A DNA stretch of 64,000 nt from Amorphochlora amoebiformis (GCA_054601695.1 BAAHQB010000245.1:186001-250000); one strand, 5' to 3'; counted from the first letter of the stretch, positions 1 to 17,272 are shown. A program made the numbers and translations. Notes: generated from the letters alone by a model not told the origin.

Positions 1-3234
<3,234 letters not shown>

Positions 3235-3520
3235 TTCTTAGCACATTGTTGGATAAATAAATATAATACATTGATATATTCTTAGCACATTGTTGGATAA
3301 ATAAATATAATACATTGATATATATATATATATATATATATTCATAGCACATTGTTGGATAAATAAATATAATACATTGATACATGTATTCTTAGCACAT
3401 TGTTGGAAAAATACGATGATATATTCTCAGCACATCATTGGATAAATACATCGATATATTCTTAGCACATCGTTGGATAAATACATTGATATATTTTTAA
3501 CACATTGTAAATTAGGTACG
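3235..3520. repeat. Minisatellite, about 7 copies of a 35-44 bp unit
   Basis: The unit begins TTCTTAGCACATTGTTGGAT, followed by AAATAAATATAATACATTGATA. Seven copies start near 3235, 3279, 3339, 3389, 3423, 3459 and 3494. The last ones are shorter and diverged. One TA tract interrupts the array at 3318-3340. Confidence 0.9.
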
Positions 3521-3535
3521 TGGATTTATTGTCGG

Positions 3536-4345
<810 letters not shown>

Positions 4346-4374
4346 AGGAAGGGATGTTTGAGAGAAACATATAC

Positions 4375-4453
4375 CTTCCTTGCAGATAGAGAGGGTTTGC
4401 TCGTATGCATCGTATATACGGCGAATGAGGTCGACGTTTGGAGGAGAAGATAT
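4375..4453 (-). CDS. Orphan coding exon, unknown protein
   Basis: Minus-strand exon bounded by an acceptor (...TCATCCAG) and a donor (GTATATG), 79 nt, phase 0 in and phase 1 out. It encodes ISSPPNVDLIRRIYDAYEQT followed by LSICKE, a helical, composition-normal peptide. It follows the exon at 4851-4925 in the same gene direction with a matching phase, so both probably belong to one minus-strand gene. Degenerate copies of its acceptor and first bases lie at about 4632-4660 and 4744-4772. The GA tract at 3536-4345 would be the following intron. I do not recognise the family. Confidence 0.5.
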
Positions 4454-4592
4454 CTGGATGATATAGGGATTATGTGTGTGTGTATATATATGTGTATATA
4501 TGTATATGTGTGTATATAAATGTATGTGCATGTATGTATATATATGTATGTATATATACATGTATATATATATGTAAAATATATATAATATG

Positions 4593-4629
<37 letters not shown>

Positions 4630-4683
4630 TGGAAGTTATCTGGACGAGAGAGGGATTACATATGTTTGTAAATTATATTGATA

Positions 4684-4739
<56 letters not shown>

Positions 4740-4931
4740 TTGTGGAAAGAAATCTGGACGATAGAAGGATTATATATATATAAATACATATGTGATATAT
4801 ATATATATATATATACATACATACATATCTGCATATTCAATTTAGAACACCTCAGGGTTTGAATAGATTTCCACGTGAACGGCATCTAGTAATCCGTTAA
4901 CATCTTCCAATAAATGCTGGATTACCTATAT

Positions 4932-4989
<58 letters not shown>

Positions 4990-4992
4990 TTC

Positions 4993-5039
<47 letters not shown>

Positions 5040-5058
5040 GGAAATATATATATATATA

Positions 5059-5103
<45 letters not shown>

Positions 5104-5231
5104 TATGTATACATTGAGTAATCCGTTAACATCTTCTAATACAAATGCTCAACTACCTATATTTAATATTACATATAATATATACATATATATATATATA
5201 TACATAGATATGTATCTATACAAACATACAG

Positions 5232-5286
<55 letters not shown>

Positions 5287-5382
5287 GTATATATATATAT
5301 ATATGTATATGTATATTATATGGTAATATATACATAGGTGGCTCAGCATTTTAAGGAAGATATTAACGGATTACTTGATGTA
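4630..5382. repeat. Exon-fragment copies separated by TA tracts, one inverted
   Basis: Fragments of the two neighbouring minus-strand exons recur between TA tracts: 4632-4660 and 4744-4772 resemble the 5' part of the exon at 4375-4453; 5114-5165 and 5338-5380 resemble the 5' part of the exon at 4851-4925. The last copy is in the opposite orientation (plus strand VAQHFKEDINGLLD). Confidence 0.7.
4851..4925 (-). CDS. Orphan coding exon, unknown protein
   Basis: Minus-strand, 75 nt, phase 0 on both sides, between acceptor ...TATAG and donor GTGTTC. The peptide starts [20 protein letters not shown] and ends YSNPE. A same-strand partial copy of its 5' part lies at about 5114-5165 and an opposite-strand copy at 5338-5380. 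Family not recognised. Confidence 0.5.
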
Positions 5383-5984
<602 letters not shown>

Positions 5985-6675
5985 ATATCCCTACCGGATC
6001 TCTGTACACCTCAACACTCCGTGTAGCAGCAGGCGTCTGAATCTCCAACGTGCTACCAACGGCCGTGTCACGGCACCCCCGTCCACGTAGATGTCCACGT
6101 ATACCCTGAAACAGAGGTGGTATCCTGGAGAACGCCCTCCCTTTCTGTCCCTGCGCAGACTGAGCTGTCACTCTTGATGACATATGCGACTTGACTGTGT
6201 TCATTATAATCGTTGTCAGATTTCAAAATGACGACGATGTTGCCCACATATTTTACACACCCGCTAGCATACACGTCCGGAAAACACTCATCAACTTTTT
6301 TTCATGGACCGCAAAGCATATACATGTATACATGGCTGGTACAAGCACTCCCGCGCGTTTGGATCGACGTGGATCTTAGGGGGGAAGCGATGAGGAGGAG
6401 GATAAAGTCGTATCTAGGGCTTCGTCCAGTTAAATTATGCCCTTCAGAAGCGCCAGGAAGTGCTTCGGGATGCAAGGTGTTCGGCAAATATGAGAGGATT
6501 GGGCTGAGGCACGAGAACGACAACCTGGGTTGGCGAGGCCGATGGGCCTTCTAGCCGTCATCGCGACATTGCCGGCAAGAAAAATGGTCCCAATAGCTGC
6601 CATCATAGCGTTTACGCGCGAAATTCGGGCGGTACGCCCGAGGAGAGGGCCCGGCGAACGCCTCAGAGGGCCCAT
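5985..6675 (-). CDS. Unresolved, probably coding minus-strand block
   Basis: A GC-balanced, non-repetitive block with several open frames. The best candidate exon is about 6094-6292, minus strand, containing ASGCVKYVGNIVVILKSDND and later SQVAYVIKSDSSVCAGTERE, then a possible GTATAC donor. Another open frame begins at an ATG at 6675 (MGPLRRSPGPLLGRTARISR, then a hydrophobic stretch MMAAIGTIFLAGNVA). Two frames overlap around 6290-6390 and I could not choose a consistent exon chain. If the ATG at 6675 is real, the gene is divergent from INO80C with about 140 bp between the starts. A plus-strand reading is not excluded. Confidence 0.3.
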
Positions 6676-6815
6676 GACACGGCTTGATTTCTGGGTTGTA
6701 AGGTGATCACCCTACGTGACATTGTGTGATTTACTCGAATCCCGGGACTTCCATTGTAATCCCGGATGTATTCGCACTGACATGTGTCTGAAGTCTGTCC
6801 CACGGTAGTCCCGGA

Positions 6816-7662
6816 ATGCCCCCAAAGCGATCACCCCAGAACAAACGCCCCGTCGGACGGCCCCCGAAGATCCGGAGGACGGATGGCGACAATTCTATTA
6901 TGGTTATGGGATGACATAAGATATATGCAATAGTTGTATTTAATTTCCCTCTAAGTATTGACTCCTGTGGTCTTATTTTTCGAAATTCCATGGATTGCAC
7001 AGCAAGCGCCGCCGGACAAGGAGTACACGTTCAAGAATAAGAGCTTCACTGGTACAACGCGGCGGAGAGGACGGGTAAACTGTAAAAGCTCATTCCACTG
7101 AAGCATCCGACACCATTTTCTTGATTGCTTTTCCCAGGGAGGCGGTCGGGGTTGGAAGAATTTGCGGCAGACGATAGCAATCGAAAACTACAGTCGCGTT
7201 CCTCCGAACGTGCCTACCTGTATGTAGTCATTCCCTTGATGTTGATTGAGTAGCTTCTTTGGATCATCTTGTAATAATTTCCTTTTCGAGTACAGACGTA
7301 ATATTAATTGCGTCTCTGTCAGTGTGCGTTCGCCTGTGTGTGTGTTTTTACGTTGAGTTTGGTGTTGAATTAGATGCGAGTATACAAGTCGGGCCGTCCG
7401 TCCTGCCGGCGAAGAAGTACTGTGATATTACAGGATATGAGGTGATCGATAACATTTAGATCTTGCGGATGGAATTCATTTTTTCCCCTCCATCAATTCC
7501 AAGTGTTGAGGTTTAGGTTAGGTTACGGTTAAGGTTAGGATTAGGCTTAGGGTAGGTTAAGGATAAGATTTGGGTTAGAATTAGGATTGGAGTTAGTATT
7601 AGGATTAATATTGCGCATTTATTGTAATAGTATACAGAATACGCGCGCATATATATGTGATA

Positions 7663-7743
<81 letters not shown>

Positions 7744-7922
7744 ATATATATACATATGTACATATATATGTATATATATACATATTACAAATATATATAT
7801 GTATATATATATATACATATATATATATATAATATACTATATATATATTATATATATATATGTGTGTGTGTGTTTAATAGTATAAATGTACTGTATATAT
7901 GCAATATACACATATATAGAAG

Positions 7923-7955
<33 letters not shown>

Positions 7956-8031
7956 TATATATATTATATTTACATATATATATATATATATATATACGTA
8001 TATATTTATATAGTATACACACATGTATATG

Positions 8032-8067
<36 letters not shown>

Positions 8068-8137
8068 ATATATTCTACTATATATATATATATGTGTGTG
8101 TGTGTGTTAAATTACATTATATGTTATTATATGTACG

Positions 8138-8234
<97 letters not shown>

Positions 8235-8620
8235 ATGTATATGTATGTGTGTGTTTTGTGTGTATATGTGTACGAGCGAGTATTTGTGTGTATGCCAAAC
8301 ACATTAGCATATAATATATATATGTATATATATATATATACATATATACATATATATATGTATATAATATTTAAATACTCTACATATATATATATATACA
8401 TCACATGATACATAATAACAGTACATACAGGTATATATATATATATATAATATATACATATATATAATATATATATATGCAATACATCCAGGCGAAATAT
8501 AGAGAGCCCCGGAGCGGCCTCCTATACGCTTCAGCCAAGCACTATCGCACTGTCAAGGATATGCCCCCAACTGTCAAAGAACAACATTTAAAACTGCGAG
8601 GAGCAAACATCAAGCTATAG
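6816..8620 (+). CDS. INO80C: INO80 complex subunit C (Ies6-like), YL1 C-terminal domain
   Basis: Exons 6816-6902, 7003-7074, 7138-7219, 7374-7441 and 8492-8620. The lengths sum to 438 nt (145 aa plus TAG), every junction is GT-AG and all phases agree. Residues 1-29 are basic with an AT-hook-like core (RPVGRPPK). Then come YTFKNKSF, the family signature [32 protein letters not shown] and the YL1_C block [18 protein letters not shown], ending KLRGANIKL. In yeast and animals Ies6/INO80C binds Arp5 within the INO80 nucleosome remodeller, in the nucleus. The protein is short but keeps the conserved half. Introns 1-3 are 63-154 bp; intron 4 (7442-8491) is inflated by degenerate telomere-like sequence and TA repeats. 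The start is the first ATG in frame with exon 2 through a GTTATG donor. Confidence 0.93.
7506..7622 (+). repeat. Degenerate TTAGG-type array in INO80C intron 4
   Basis: About 115 bp of GGTTAGGTTACGGTTAAGG-like variants, clearly related to TTAGGG but imperfect. It lies wholly inside the last intron of INO80C. Confidence 0.7.
7660..8480. repeat. TA/GT satellite filling INO80C intron 4
   Basis: TA repeats with three TGTGTGTG runs and spacers such as TTAATAGTATAAATG. The exon at 8492 begins right after it, behind the acceptor ATACATCCAG. Confidence 0.93.
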
Positions 8621-8937
8621 ACGCTGTTGCCGCGCACAGTTTTGTTTCTCGAGTTCTAGGAGTTCGTTCGTTCGGTCGTTCACGCGATCAAAATTCGAGT
8701 TGTCAGTAATTAATTTCCATGAGTCTATTCTATCCAAAGTATTTAGAGTGTATGTATATTATATCTAGCATCATGATGTATAAATATATATATATACTAG
8801 TAGTGGTAGCCTGCGGCACCATGTACTAGATCTAGTAGATGTAGGTATTTACTACCAGTACTATCTACCTATATCTCTTCATGATCATGAACCCCAATTC
8901 GACCACACCTAGATGCGGAAAATTTTTATAATCCATT
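8621..8937. other. Short convergent intergenic interval
   Basis: Unique sequence between the INO80C stop codon (plus strand) and the stop codon of the minus-strand gene ending at 8,938. It contains tandem TTCG (GTTCGTTCGTTCGGTCGTTC at about 8661-8680) and several CTAGTAG/TAGATCTAG palindromic patches. No canonical AATAAA was seen near either stop. Confidence 0.6.
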
Positions 8938-9149
8938 CTAAGATCGAATCACTGTATTACTATCTAGCTGGCATTGCAATCTGACCGTGGTAGCCTATGA
9001 TTGATGCCAAATCCTGTGGCTGTGAACTCACCTTGATCAACTCATGATTATAAATGTGCGCGATGAGCTCTAGGAGCTTTGCAAGTTTTCGAGCATGGAC
9101 CCTCAGATTTCGTACCATGAATCCGGTGCAAAATACGACGCTGCTACAG
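8938..9149 (-). CDS. C-terminal exons of an unrecognised minus-strand gene
   Basis: Two phase-compatible exons: 9032-9149 (1 + 39 codons) with a strong GTGAGT donor, then a 37-bp intron ending ...ATCATAG, then 8938-8994 (18 codons plus TAG). The protein contains MVRNLRVHARKLAKLLELIA, then HIYNHELIK, then ATTVRLQCQLDSNTVIRS before the stop. The first exon is an amphipathic, basic helix. The acceptor is CTGCAG at 9150-9155. The upstream exon must end in phase 2, which the microexon at 11329-11352 satisfies. Convergent with INO80C. Family not recognised. Confidence 0.5.
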
Positions 9150-9351
9150 CTGCAGACCACATAAAGCCTATCCATACGTTATAAATCGATTGTCTATTGT
9201 GATGTATTTTATATAATTTATGTATGTGTGTCTATGTATGTATACATACACATTCATATACACACACATACACATACATATATATATATATATGTTAACA
9301 CATATACATATGCACACATTGTATGTGTATTGTATAACTTAATGAATTTAT

Positions 9352-9404
<53 letters not shown>

Positions 9405-9579
9405 GAATGATTACTGTCTAGCGTGTTCCTGAAAGGAAGCAAAATATGCATTTAACATGAAAAAATAGCAAAATATACATACCAAACACAATTATTGGCC
9501 GGTGTGTAACATTCCTGGAAATGTACTCAGCCATAGATATGGACGTCGTTTGGTCCAAAATTGGATGTTTTACCTAAAC

Positions 9580-9627
<48 letters not shown>

Positions 9628-9815
9628 CCAATCTCTAGCAATCTCCGAATCTCCATCGATCATATATATATATATATATATATATATAGCCAATCTCTAG
9701 CAATCTCCGAATCTCCATCGATCTCCGGCATAGATATGAGTTTATTACTATATATTTTCTATCAAAAATGAGTGACGTACTCTCATGATATTGATATTGT
9801 TGCTTTAACAATATA

Positions 9816-9866
<51 letters not shown>

Positions 9867-9965
9867 TACCTGCATTACAATTTCTGCATAGGAGGTATGC
9901 ATGCACACGTACATGTATGTAGATTTACGCATGAATATGTATTTCACTAAGACATTACGAATATG

Positions 9966-10007
<42 letters not shown>

Positions 10008-10040
10008 GCAATATATTTATATATATATGTTTTTATATGC

Positions 10041-10077
<37 letters not shown>

Positions 10078-10245
10078 TATTCTATGTTCACAGTTGTGCA
10101 CAATATATATATATATATATATCTGATATCTAAGTACAAATATATATATATATATATATATATTGAATATGTATACTATCTTACAGCATACGACGGCGAC
10201 CGCACACGACCTGAACCCGGACTCACCTACATAAATATATATACT

Positions 10246-10282
<37 letters not shown>

Positions 10283-10425
10283 GTATACATACGCGTACAT
10301 ATAGGTATATAAAAATATCATATGTGTTACATATGTATATACATATACATATATATATATATATATATACATATATGCACATATAAATATGAATGTAAAT
10401 ATATATACATATATATACATTATAC

Positions 10426-10456
<31 letters not shown>

Positions 10457-10468
10457 TATACATTATAC

Positions 10469-10505
<37 letters not shown>

Positions 10506-10515
10506 ATATTTACAA

Positions 10516-10553
<38 letters not shown>

Positions 10554-10560
10554 TCTCACA
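9150..10560. repeat. TA satellite with small unique islands
   Basis: Mostly TA repeats. The unique patch at 9405-9580 contains a possible minus-strand peptide (PILDQTTSISMAEYISRN), not secure. A 33-bp sequence, GCCAATCTCTAGCAATCTCC followed by GAATCTCCATCGA, occurs twice, at 9627 and 9688, separated by TA repeat. Confidence 0.8.
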
Positions 10561-10569
10561 CACATTTAA

Positions 10570-10850
10570 ACACAAATCTCACATTCTGATCCTCAGTTCT
10601 CAACAACGTAAGCCCTGTGACAGGGGCCCTTGTACTCCCCAGTGGGACAGGCGAGCCTGTGTCACCCGGCGTGACAGGGAAGTCTGTCACGCCAGGTGAC
10701 AGAGGGCTATGTGTAAGGACCCGTGTGACAGAGGAGTGAGTCACGGCTGGGGGGTTGGATGTCTTGTTTTCTGACGTTTTGTAGACGGAAAAGTTGGTGC
10801 TGCTCCTTTGGGGGAAGGACGCTGGGTATTATAAAGGTACATAAACACAT
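10570..10850. other. Unique GC-rich island with clustered TGACAG motifs
   Basis: Between 10615 and 10745 the sequence TGACAG or its complement CTGTCA occurs repeatedly, with extra TGTCAC/GTGACA half-sites (for example CCTGTGACAGGGG, GGCGTGACAGGG, TCTGTCACGCC, GGTGACAGAGG, GTGTGACAGAGG). TGACAG is the known core of TALE-class (MEIS/TGIF-like) homeodomain sites. A minus-strand frame across it is Thr/Pro/Ser-rich because of the repeats. I do not call it coding. Confidence 0.45.
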
Positions 10851-10886
10851 ATTATACATATATAGATTACACACACATATATATAG

Positions 10887-10930
<44 letters not shown>

Positions 10931-11072
10931 AGCCAAGGTTACATATTTGTATTTATTTATGTTGAAGAATCTAGATCTATATGTATACATTACAAATAAA
11001 TAACTTTTTATATTTGTATATACGAAACGTACATAGCTATATATATATACATGTATATGTATATATGTATAG

Positions 11073-11103
<31 letters not shown>

Positions 11104-11144
11104 TGTAATACATACATACATAATATATAAAGTACATATATATA

Positions 11145-11166
11145 TATATATATATGAATTCTTAAC

Positions 11167-11207
<41 letters not shown>

Positions 11208-11244
11208 GTTACCTCCATGTATTCTTAACATATATATATATATA

Positions 11245-11323
<79 letters not shown>

Positions 11324-11428
11324 GTTACCTCCATAAATTGGATTTGATGCTTCTGGTCTGATGGTTAAAATAACAAATACATTATATATAAGCAAACATA
11401 ACACATATATTTATATATATATACACAC

Positions 11429-11461
<33 letters not shown>

Positions 11462-11526
11462 ATATTATATATATATATATATATATCATACGTTAAGTTA
11501 AAGAAAAATATTATATATAAGTAAGC

Positions 11527-11608
<82 letters not shown>

Positions 11609-12055
11609 TACATCTATCCGGTCTGATGGTCTAGTTAACAAATACATTATGTATACGTAAACACAACATATATATATATATAATATGTATGTACATATGT
11701 ATATGTATATATATATGTATGTGTATGTATATATATATGTATATATGTATATATGCATACATATATCTGGTCTGATGGTTGAGTTAAACAAATACATTAT
11801 GAATACGTAAACATTGATATATGTATTTGTGTATATATATATATATATTTGTATATTATATACGTATATATATATATATATATATAATATATGTATTATA
11901 TATATATAGTATTATATAAATATGGATATATCTATATGTATATATATATATAATATATGTATATATATATATATATATAATACATATATGCATAGATATA
12001 TCTGATCTGATGGTTAAGTTTAAGAAAGACACCACATATACGTAAACCTAGACAG
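11145..12055 (-). repeat. Two tandem families flanking a microexon
   Basis: Family A (AGAGTTACCTCCAT plus ATTCTTAACATAT) occurs near 11150, 11203 and 11321. Family B (CTGGTCTGATGGTTAA then ACAAATACATTATA) occurs near 11352, 11617, 11767 and 12001, with a partial copy at 11488. Read on the minus strand, family B is the intron 3' end (CATCAGACCAG) and family A is the exon end plus donor (GAG|GTAACTCT). TA tracts separate the copies. The rest of the block is TA repeat. Confidence 0.75.
11329..11352 (-). CDS. Putative 24-nt microexon
   Basis: On the minus strand it lies between acceptor CCATCAGACCAG and donor GTAACTCT. Read in the phase left by the exon at 12294-12364 (GG then A), it gives SIKSNLW and ends in phase 2, exactly what the exon at 9032-9149 requires. 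The phase agreement is the main evidence. Both of its splice-site flanks have been amplified next to it. Confidence 0.35.
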
Positions 12056-12110
12056 ATGTATGTGTGTATATATATGTGAATGTATGTATATATATATGTA
12101 TATATATATA

Positions 12111-12145
<35 letters not shown>

Positions 12146-12259
12146 ATATATATTATATATATATATATATATATCTAATTGTACATTACATATATATATA
12201 GATATGTATATACATGTATATATATATATATATACATATCCACATACATATACATATCC

Positions 12260-12291
<32 letters not shown>

Positions 12292-12293
12292 AC

Positions 12294-12364
12294 CCGGTGA
12301 TATGTATATTTGTACTGGTGAATATTGAGTTACTTAAGCTCTCTGTAGTACATGATCCTTTATG
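12294..12364 (-). CDS. Minus-strand exon, unknown protein
   Basis: 71 nt between acceptor ...ACTCAG and donor GTATAC; phase 0 in, phase 2 out. Peptide [20 protein letters not shown] then HIT. Its acceptor plus first ~35 nt recur four more times upstream (in gene sense). Probably part of the same minus-strand gene that ends at 8,938. Confidence 0.42.
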
Positions 12365-12368
12365 CTGA

Positions 12369-12418
<50 letters not shown>

Positions 12419-12561
12419 AATATACATATATATATACATATTATATATATATATATATATATATGTGTATATATGAGTTACTTAAGCTTTCTGTAGTACA
12501 TGATCCTTTATGCTGAGTATATATACATAATATATATACATATATAATATATATATATATA

Positions 12562-12608
<47 letters not shown>

Positions 12609-12609
12609 A

Positions 12610-12665
<56 letters not shown>

Positions 12666-12745
12666 GAGTTAAGCTTTCTGTAGTAATCCTTTATGCTGAG
12701 TATATATATATATATATATATATAATATGTATATATAATATATAT

Positions 12746-12804
<59 letters not shown>

Positions 12805-12824
12805 CATATACATATACATATAAT

Positions 12825-12891
<67 letters not shown>

Positions 12892-12934
12892 GAGTTACTT
12901 AAGCTTTCTGTGGTACATGATCCTTTATGCTGAG

Positions 12935-12993
<59 letters not shown>

Positions 12994-13140
12994 TTAGTAT
13001 TTATATATTTATATATATACAGGTTTGATTACTCAAGTATCATACATACAAACACACAAACATATATATATATATATATATATATATAGTTCGAATCATT
13101 AAGCTTTCCGTACTACGTGATCCTTTAGGCTGAGTATATA
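12300..13140 (-). repeat. Acceptor plus exon-start array, 5 copies
   Basis: Minus-strand ACTCAGCATAAAGGATCATG plus TACTACAGAAAGCTTAAGTA occurs within the exon at 12294-12364 and again near 12478-12518, 12664-12700, 12893-12935 and 13089-13137 (the last diverged: PKGSRSTESL). Copies are separated by 100-180 bp of TA repeat. Only the 12.3-kb copy continues into a complete exon with a donor. Confidence 0.85.
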
Positions 13141-13168
13141 TGTATATATATACATACATACATATAAA

Positions 13169-13204
<36 letters not shown>

Positions 13205-13244
13205 TTGTATATATATATATATATATATAAATATATATATATAT

Positions 13245-13322
13245 CTCGAAATACTCTTTCTGACATAGATGAATTTGTGTAGTATATGCACACAGAGCAA
13301 GTAATGACTGTGTAAATGTACT
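13245..13322 (-). CDS. Minus-strand exon, unknown protein
   Basis: 78 nt, phase 0, after acceptor CATCGGCAG. Peptide STFTQSLLALCAYTTQIHLC then QKEYFE. No GT donor is visible at its end; the codon GAG runs straight into ATATAT, so the donor may have been lost to TA expansion or lie elsewhere. It joins in phase with the exons at 14128-14221 and 12294-12364. Confidence 0.42.
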
Positions 13323-13795
13323 CTGCCGATGTAATGTGCTTACATAATGTTTACGATATATATATATATGTGTATATAAATGTATATATGTATATATATA
13401 TGTATATATATATATATATGTGTATATATGTGTGTATATGTATACATATAGCATGTATATTGGCCGTGTAAATATATAATCTTCCGATGTAACGTGCTTA
13501 CACTGTGTTTACGACGTATATATATATATATATATAGATATAGATATATATAATATATATTAATATATATCTACATATATATATATATATATATATATGT
13601 GTATATATACATATAGTATGTATAATGGCCGTGTAAATATATAATCTGCCGATGTAACGTGCTTACACAGTGTTTACGACATATATATATATATACATAT
13701 ATTTATATATATATATATACATATAGTATGTATAATGACGTAATTATATAATCTGCCGATGTAACGCGCTTACACTGTGTTTACGACATGCAAAA
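13300..13795 (-). repeat. Intron-end plus exon-start array, 4 copies
   Basis: Minus-strand GTAAACACAGTGTAAGCACG TTACATCGGCAG with about 20 following bases occurs at about 13305-13355 (true exon), 13455-13515, 13620-13680 and 13733-13790, with TA repeat between copies. The three extra copies share an exon start (ATTATATATTTACACGGCC) that has diverged from the true one. Confidence 0.85.
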
Positions 13796-13941
13796 GCATA
13801 TATACCAGCGTGTAAAACAGTTACTTTGTGATAATTAACACACACACGTCAGGATAAATACCCGCCAGATGGAATAAATCGATGTATATCTACATGTATA
13901 TACTTTACCGTGTAACATGTTACATCGGAATTTGCGTATAT

Positions 13942-13985
<44 letters not shown>

Positions 13986-14036
13986 ACTGGCTGTGTAACA
14001 TGTTGACATGATGATATAAATGATGCGCAGAAACAA

Positions 14037-14114
<78 letters not shown>

Positions 14115-14127
14115 AGTTTAATACGAC

Positions 14128-14221
14128 CTCAGGTGTGGGTACAAGCGACATTCGGGGCGACGATGGTATTTTTCCAGTTTTTAGGCTATTTATGACAACC
14201 CTGACACTGGGTTCTGTCACG
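14128..14221 (-). CDS. Minus-strand exon, unknown protein
   Basis: 94 nt (1 + 31 codons) between acceptor CTGAAGACAG and donor GTCGTA. Peptide [20 protein letters not shown] then [11 protein letters not shown]. It ends in phase 0, compatible with the exon at 13245-13322. It needs an upstream exon ending in phase 2, which I did not locate. Family not recognised. Confidence 0.45.
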
Positions 14222-14277
14222 CTGTCTTCAGAAACTTTTCTGTCGATGGTTATGCATTTTTATGAATATTTATATAT

Positions 14278-14312
<35 letters not shown>

Positions 14313-14467
14313 TGTATATATGTATATATATATATACTTCATATATATACATTATATTTTTATATACATTTTATATATATATACATTTTATATGTATATA
14401 TATATATATGTATATATTTATATTTATAAATATTTATATAAGTATACATACATACATATATATATAT

Positions 14468-14502
<35 letters not shown>

Positions 14503-14511
14503 CATACATAC

Positions 14512-14542
<31 letters not shown>

Positions 14543-14689
14543 TATTATATATAAGCATTTATACATATATGTATGTGTATATGTACAGATGTATATTTAC
14601 CTATATACATATATATGTATATGTGTATTTATATATGTATGTACATATATATATGTGTGTATGTATGTACATATACTTATGTATTATGT

Positions 14690-15038
14690 AAACATCGTAT
14701 CTATTCGTATATTAGGGTGTGTTTTTAGTGTTGACATACATCATGTAAACATCACATCTCTTCGTATCTTAGGATGGTTTTAAAATTGATTGTTGACATA
14801 TACATATCTCTTCGTATCTTAGGGTGGTTTTAAAATTGATTGTTGACATATATCAAGTAAATATCGTATCTCTTCATATGTTAGGGCGGTTTTGAAATTG
14901 ATTGTTGACATATATCATGTAGACATCATATCTCTAAGCTACATATGCGAATATATATACGTCTATATGACGTATACATACATATGTAAATATATGCATT
15001 TTATATCTATATATATATATATATATATATATTCATAC

Positions 15039-15071
<33 letters not shown>

Positions 15072-15240
15072 ATATATATATCGAATATGTCATGTTGAGT
15101 TTACATATTACTGTTAACATATACATTATGTAAACAGTAGGTTCGGTTTATATTAGTGTTGACATATACATCATGTAAACGTGGTTTCCCTTCGAATATT
15201 TTTGGGTAATTTTAAATTATGTTTCGGTTAGAGATATTCG
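14690..15240. repeat. Tandem array, about 7 copies of a ~55-62 bp unit
   Basis: The unit is TTGTTGACATATATCATGTA plus AACATCGTATCTCTTCGTAT plus CTTAGGGTGGTTTTAAAATT. Copies begin near 14686, 14744, 14799, 14858, 14920, 15108 and 15160, and a TA tract splits the array at about 14950-15085. On the minus strand each unit has a possible acceptor (CACCCTAAG) and donor-like GTTTAC, so it may derive from a small exon of the minus-strand gene. Confidence 0.8.
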
Positions 15241-15299
15241 TACTTGAGAATTTTCGGGGCTGGCCGCTGGGGTTAGGGTTATAACAAATGTTTAAGGAG

Positions 15300-16430
<1,131 letters not shown>

Positions 16431-16433
16431 AAC

Positions 16434-16461
16434 CTCGGTATCCAGCCATGTTTTGACCCTC
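16434..16461 (-). CDS. Possible small minus-strand exon
   Basis: 28 nt between acceptor TTCTCCGAG and donor GTTGTATG, reading EGQNMAGYR plus one base. Supported only by splice signals and an open frame. It would follow the amplified microexon at 16.6-17.3 kb. Confidence 0.25.
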
Positions 16462-16468
16462 CTCGGAG

Positions 16469-16540
16469 AAAAAGAGATTGCTTTCGACACGTGTCCGGTT
16501 CCGAAAGAGATTGCTTTCGACACGTGTCCGGTTCCGGATG
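16469..16540. repeat. 33-bp direct duplication
   Basis: GAAAGAGATTGCTTTCGACA plus CGTGTCCGGTTCC is present twice in perfect tandem. On the minus strand it reads [10 protein letters not shown] twice. It lies directly downstream (in minus sense) of the microexon array. Confidence 0.9.
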
Positions 16541-16557
16541 GGGATAGCGCCAAAGAA

Positions 16558-16621
16558 GGCATTCGATTATGTTTGGAGTCATGCTTAACTTCACTTACCA
16601 ACCTTATATTCCGAGGCTATG

Positions 16622-16676
<55 letters not shown>

Positions 16677-16940
16677 GTATATATGGCATTCGATTATGTT
16701 TGTAGTCATTCTTAATTTCGCTTACCAACCTTACATTCCGAGGCTATGTATATATGTGTACGTATATATATATATGTGTGTGTGTGTGGCATTCGATTAT
16801 GTTTGGAGTCATGCTTAATTTCACTTACCAAACTTATATTCCGAGGCTCTATATATATATATATATGTGTGTGTGTGGCATTCGATTATGTTTGGAGTCA
16901 AGCTTAACTTCACTTACCAACCTTATATTCCGAGGCTATG

Positions 16941-16973
<33 letters not shown>

Positions 16974-17051
16974 GGCATTCGATTATGTTTGGAGTCATGC
17001 TTAATCTCACTTACCAACCTTATATTCCGAGGCTATGTATATATGTATATG

Positions 17052-17098
<47 letters not shown>

Positions 17099-17156
17099 CA
17101 TTCGATTATGTTTGGAGTCATGCTTAATCTCACTTACCAACCTTATATTCCGAGGC

Positions 17157-17218
<62 letters not shown>

Positions 17219-17272
17219 TCGATTATGTTTGTAGTCATTCTTAATTTCGCTTACCAACCTTATATTTCGCGG

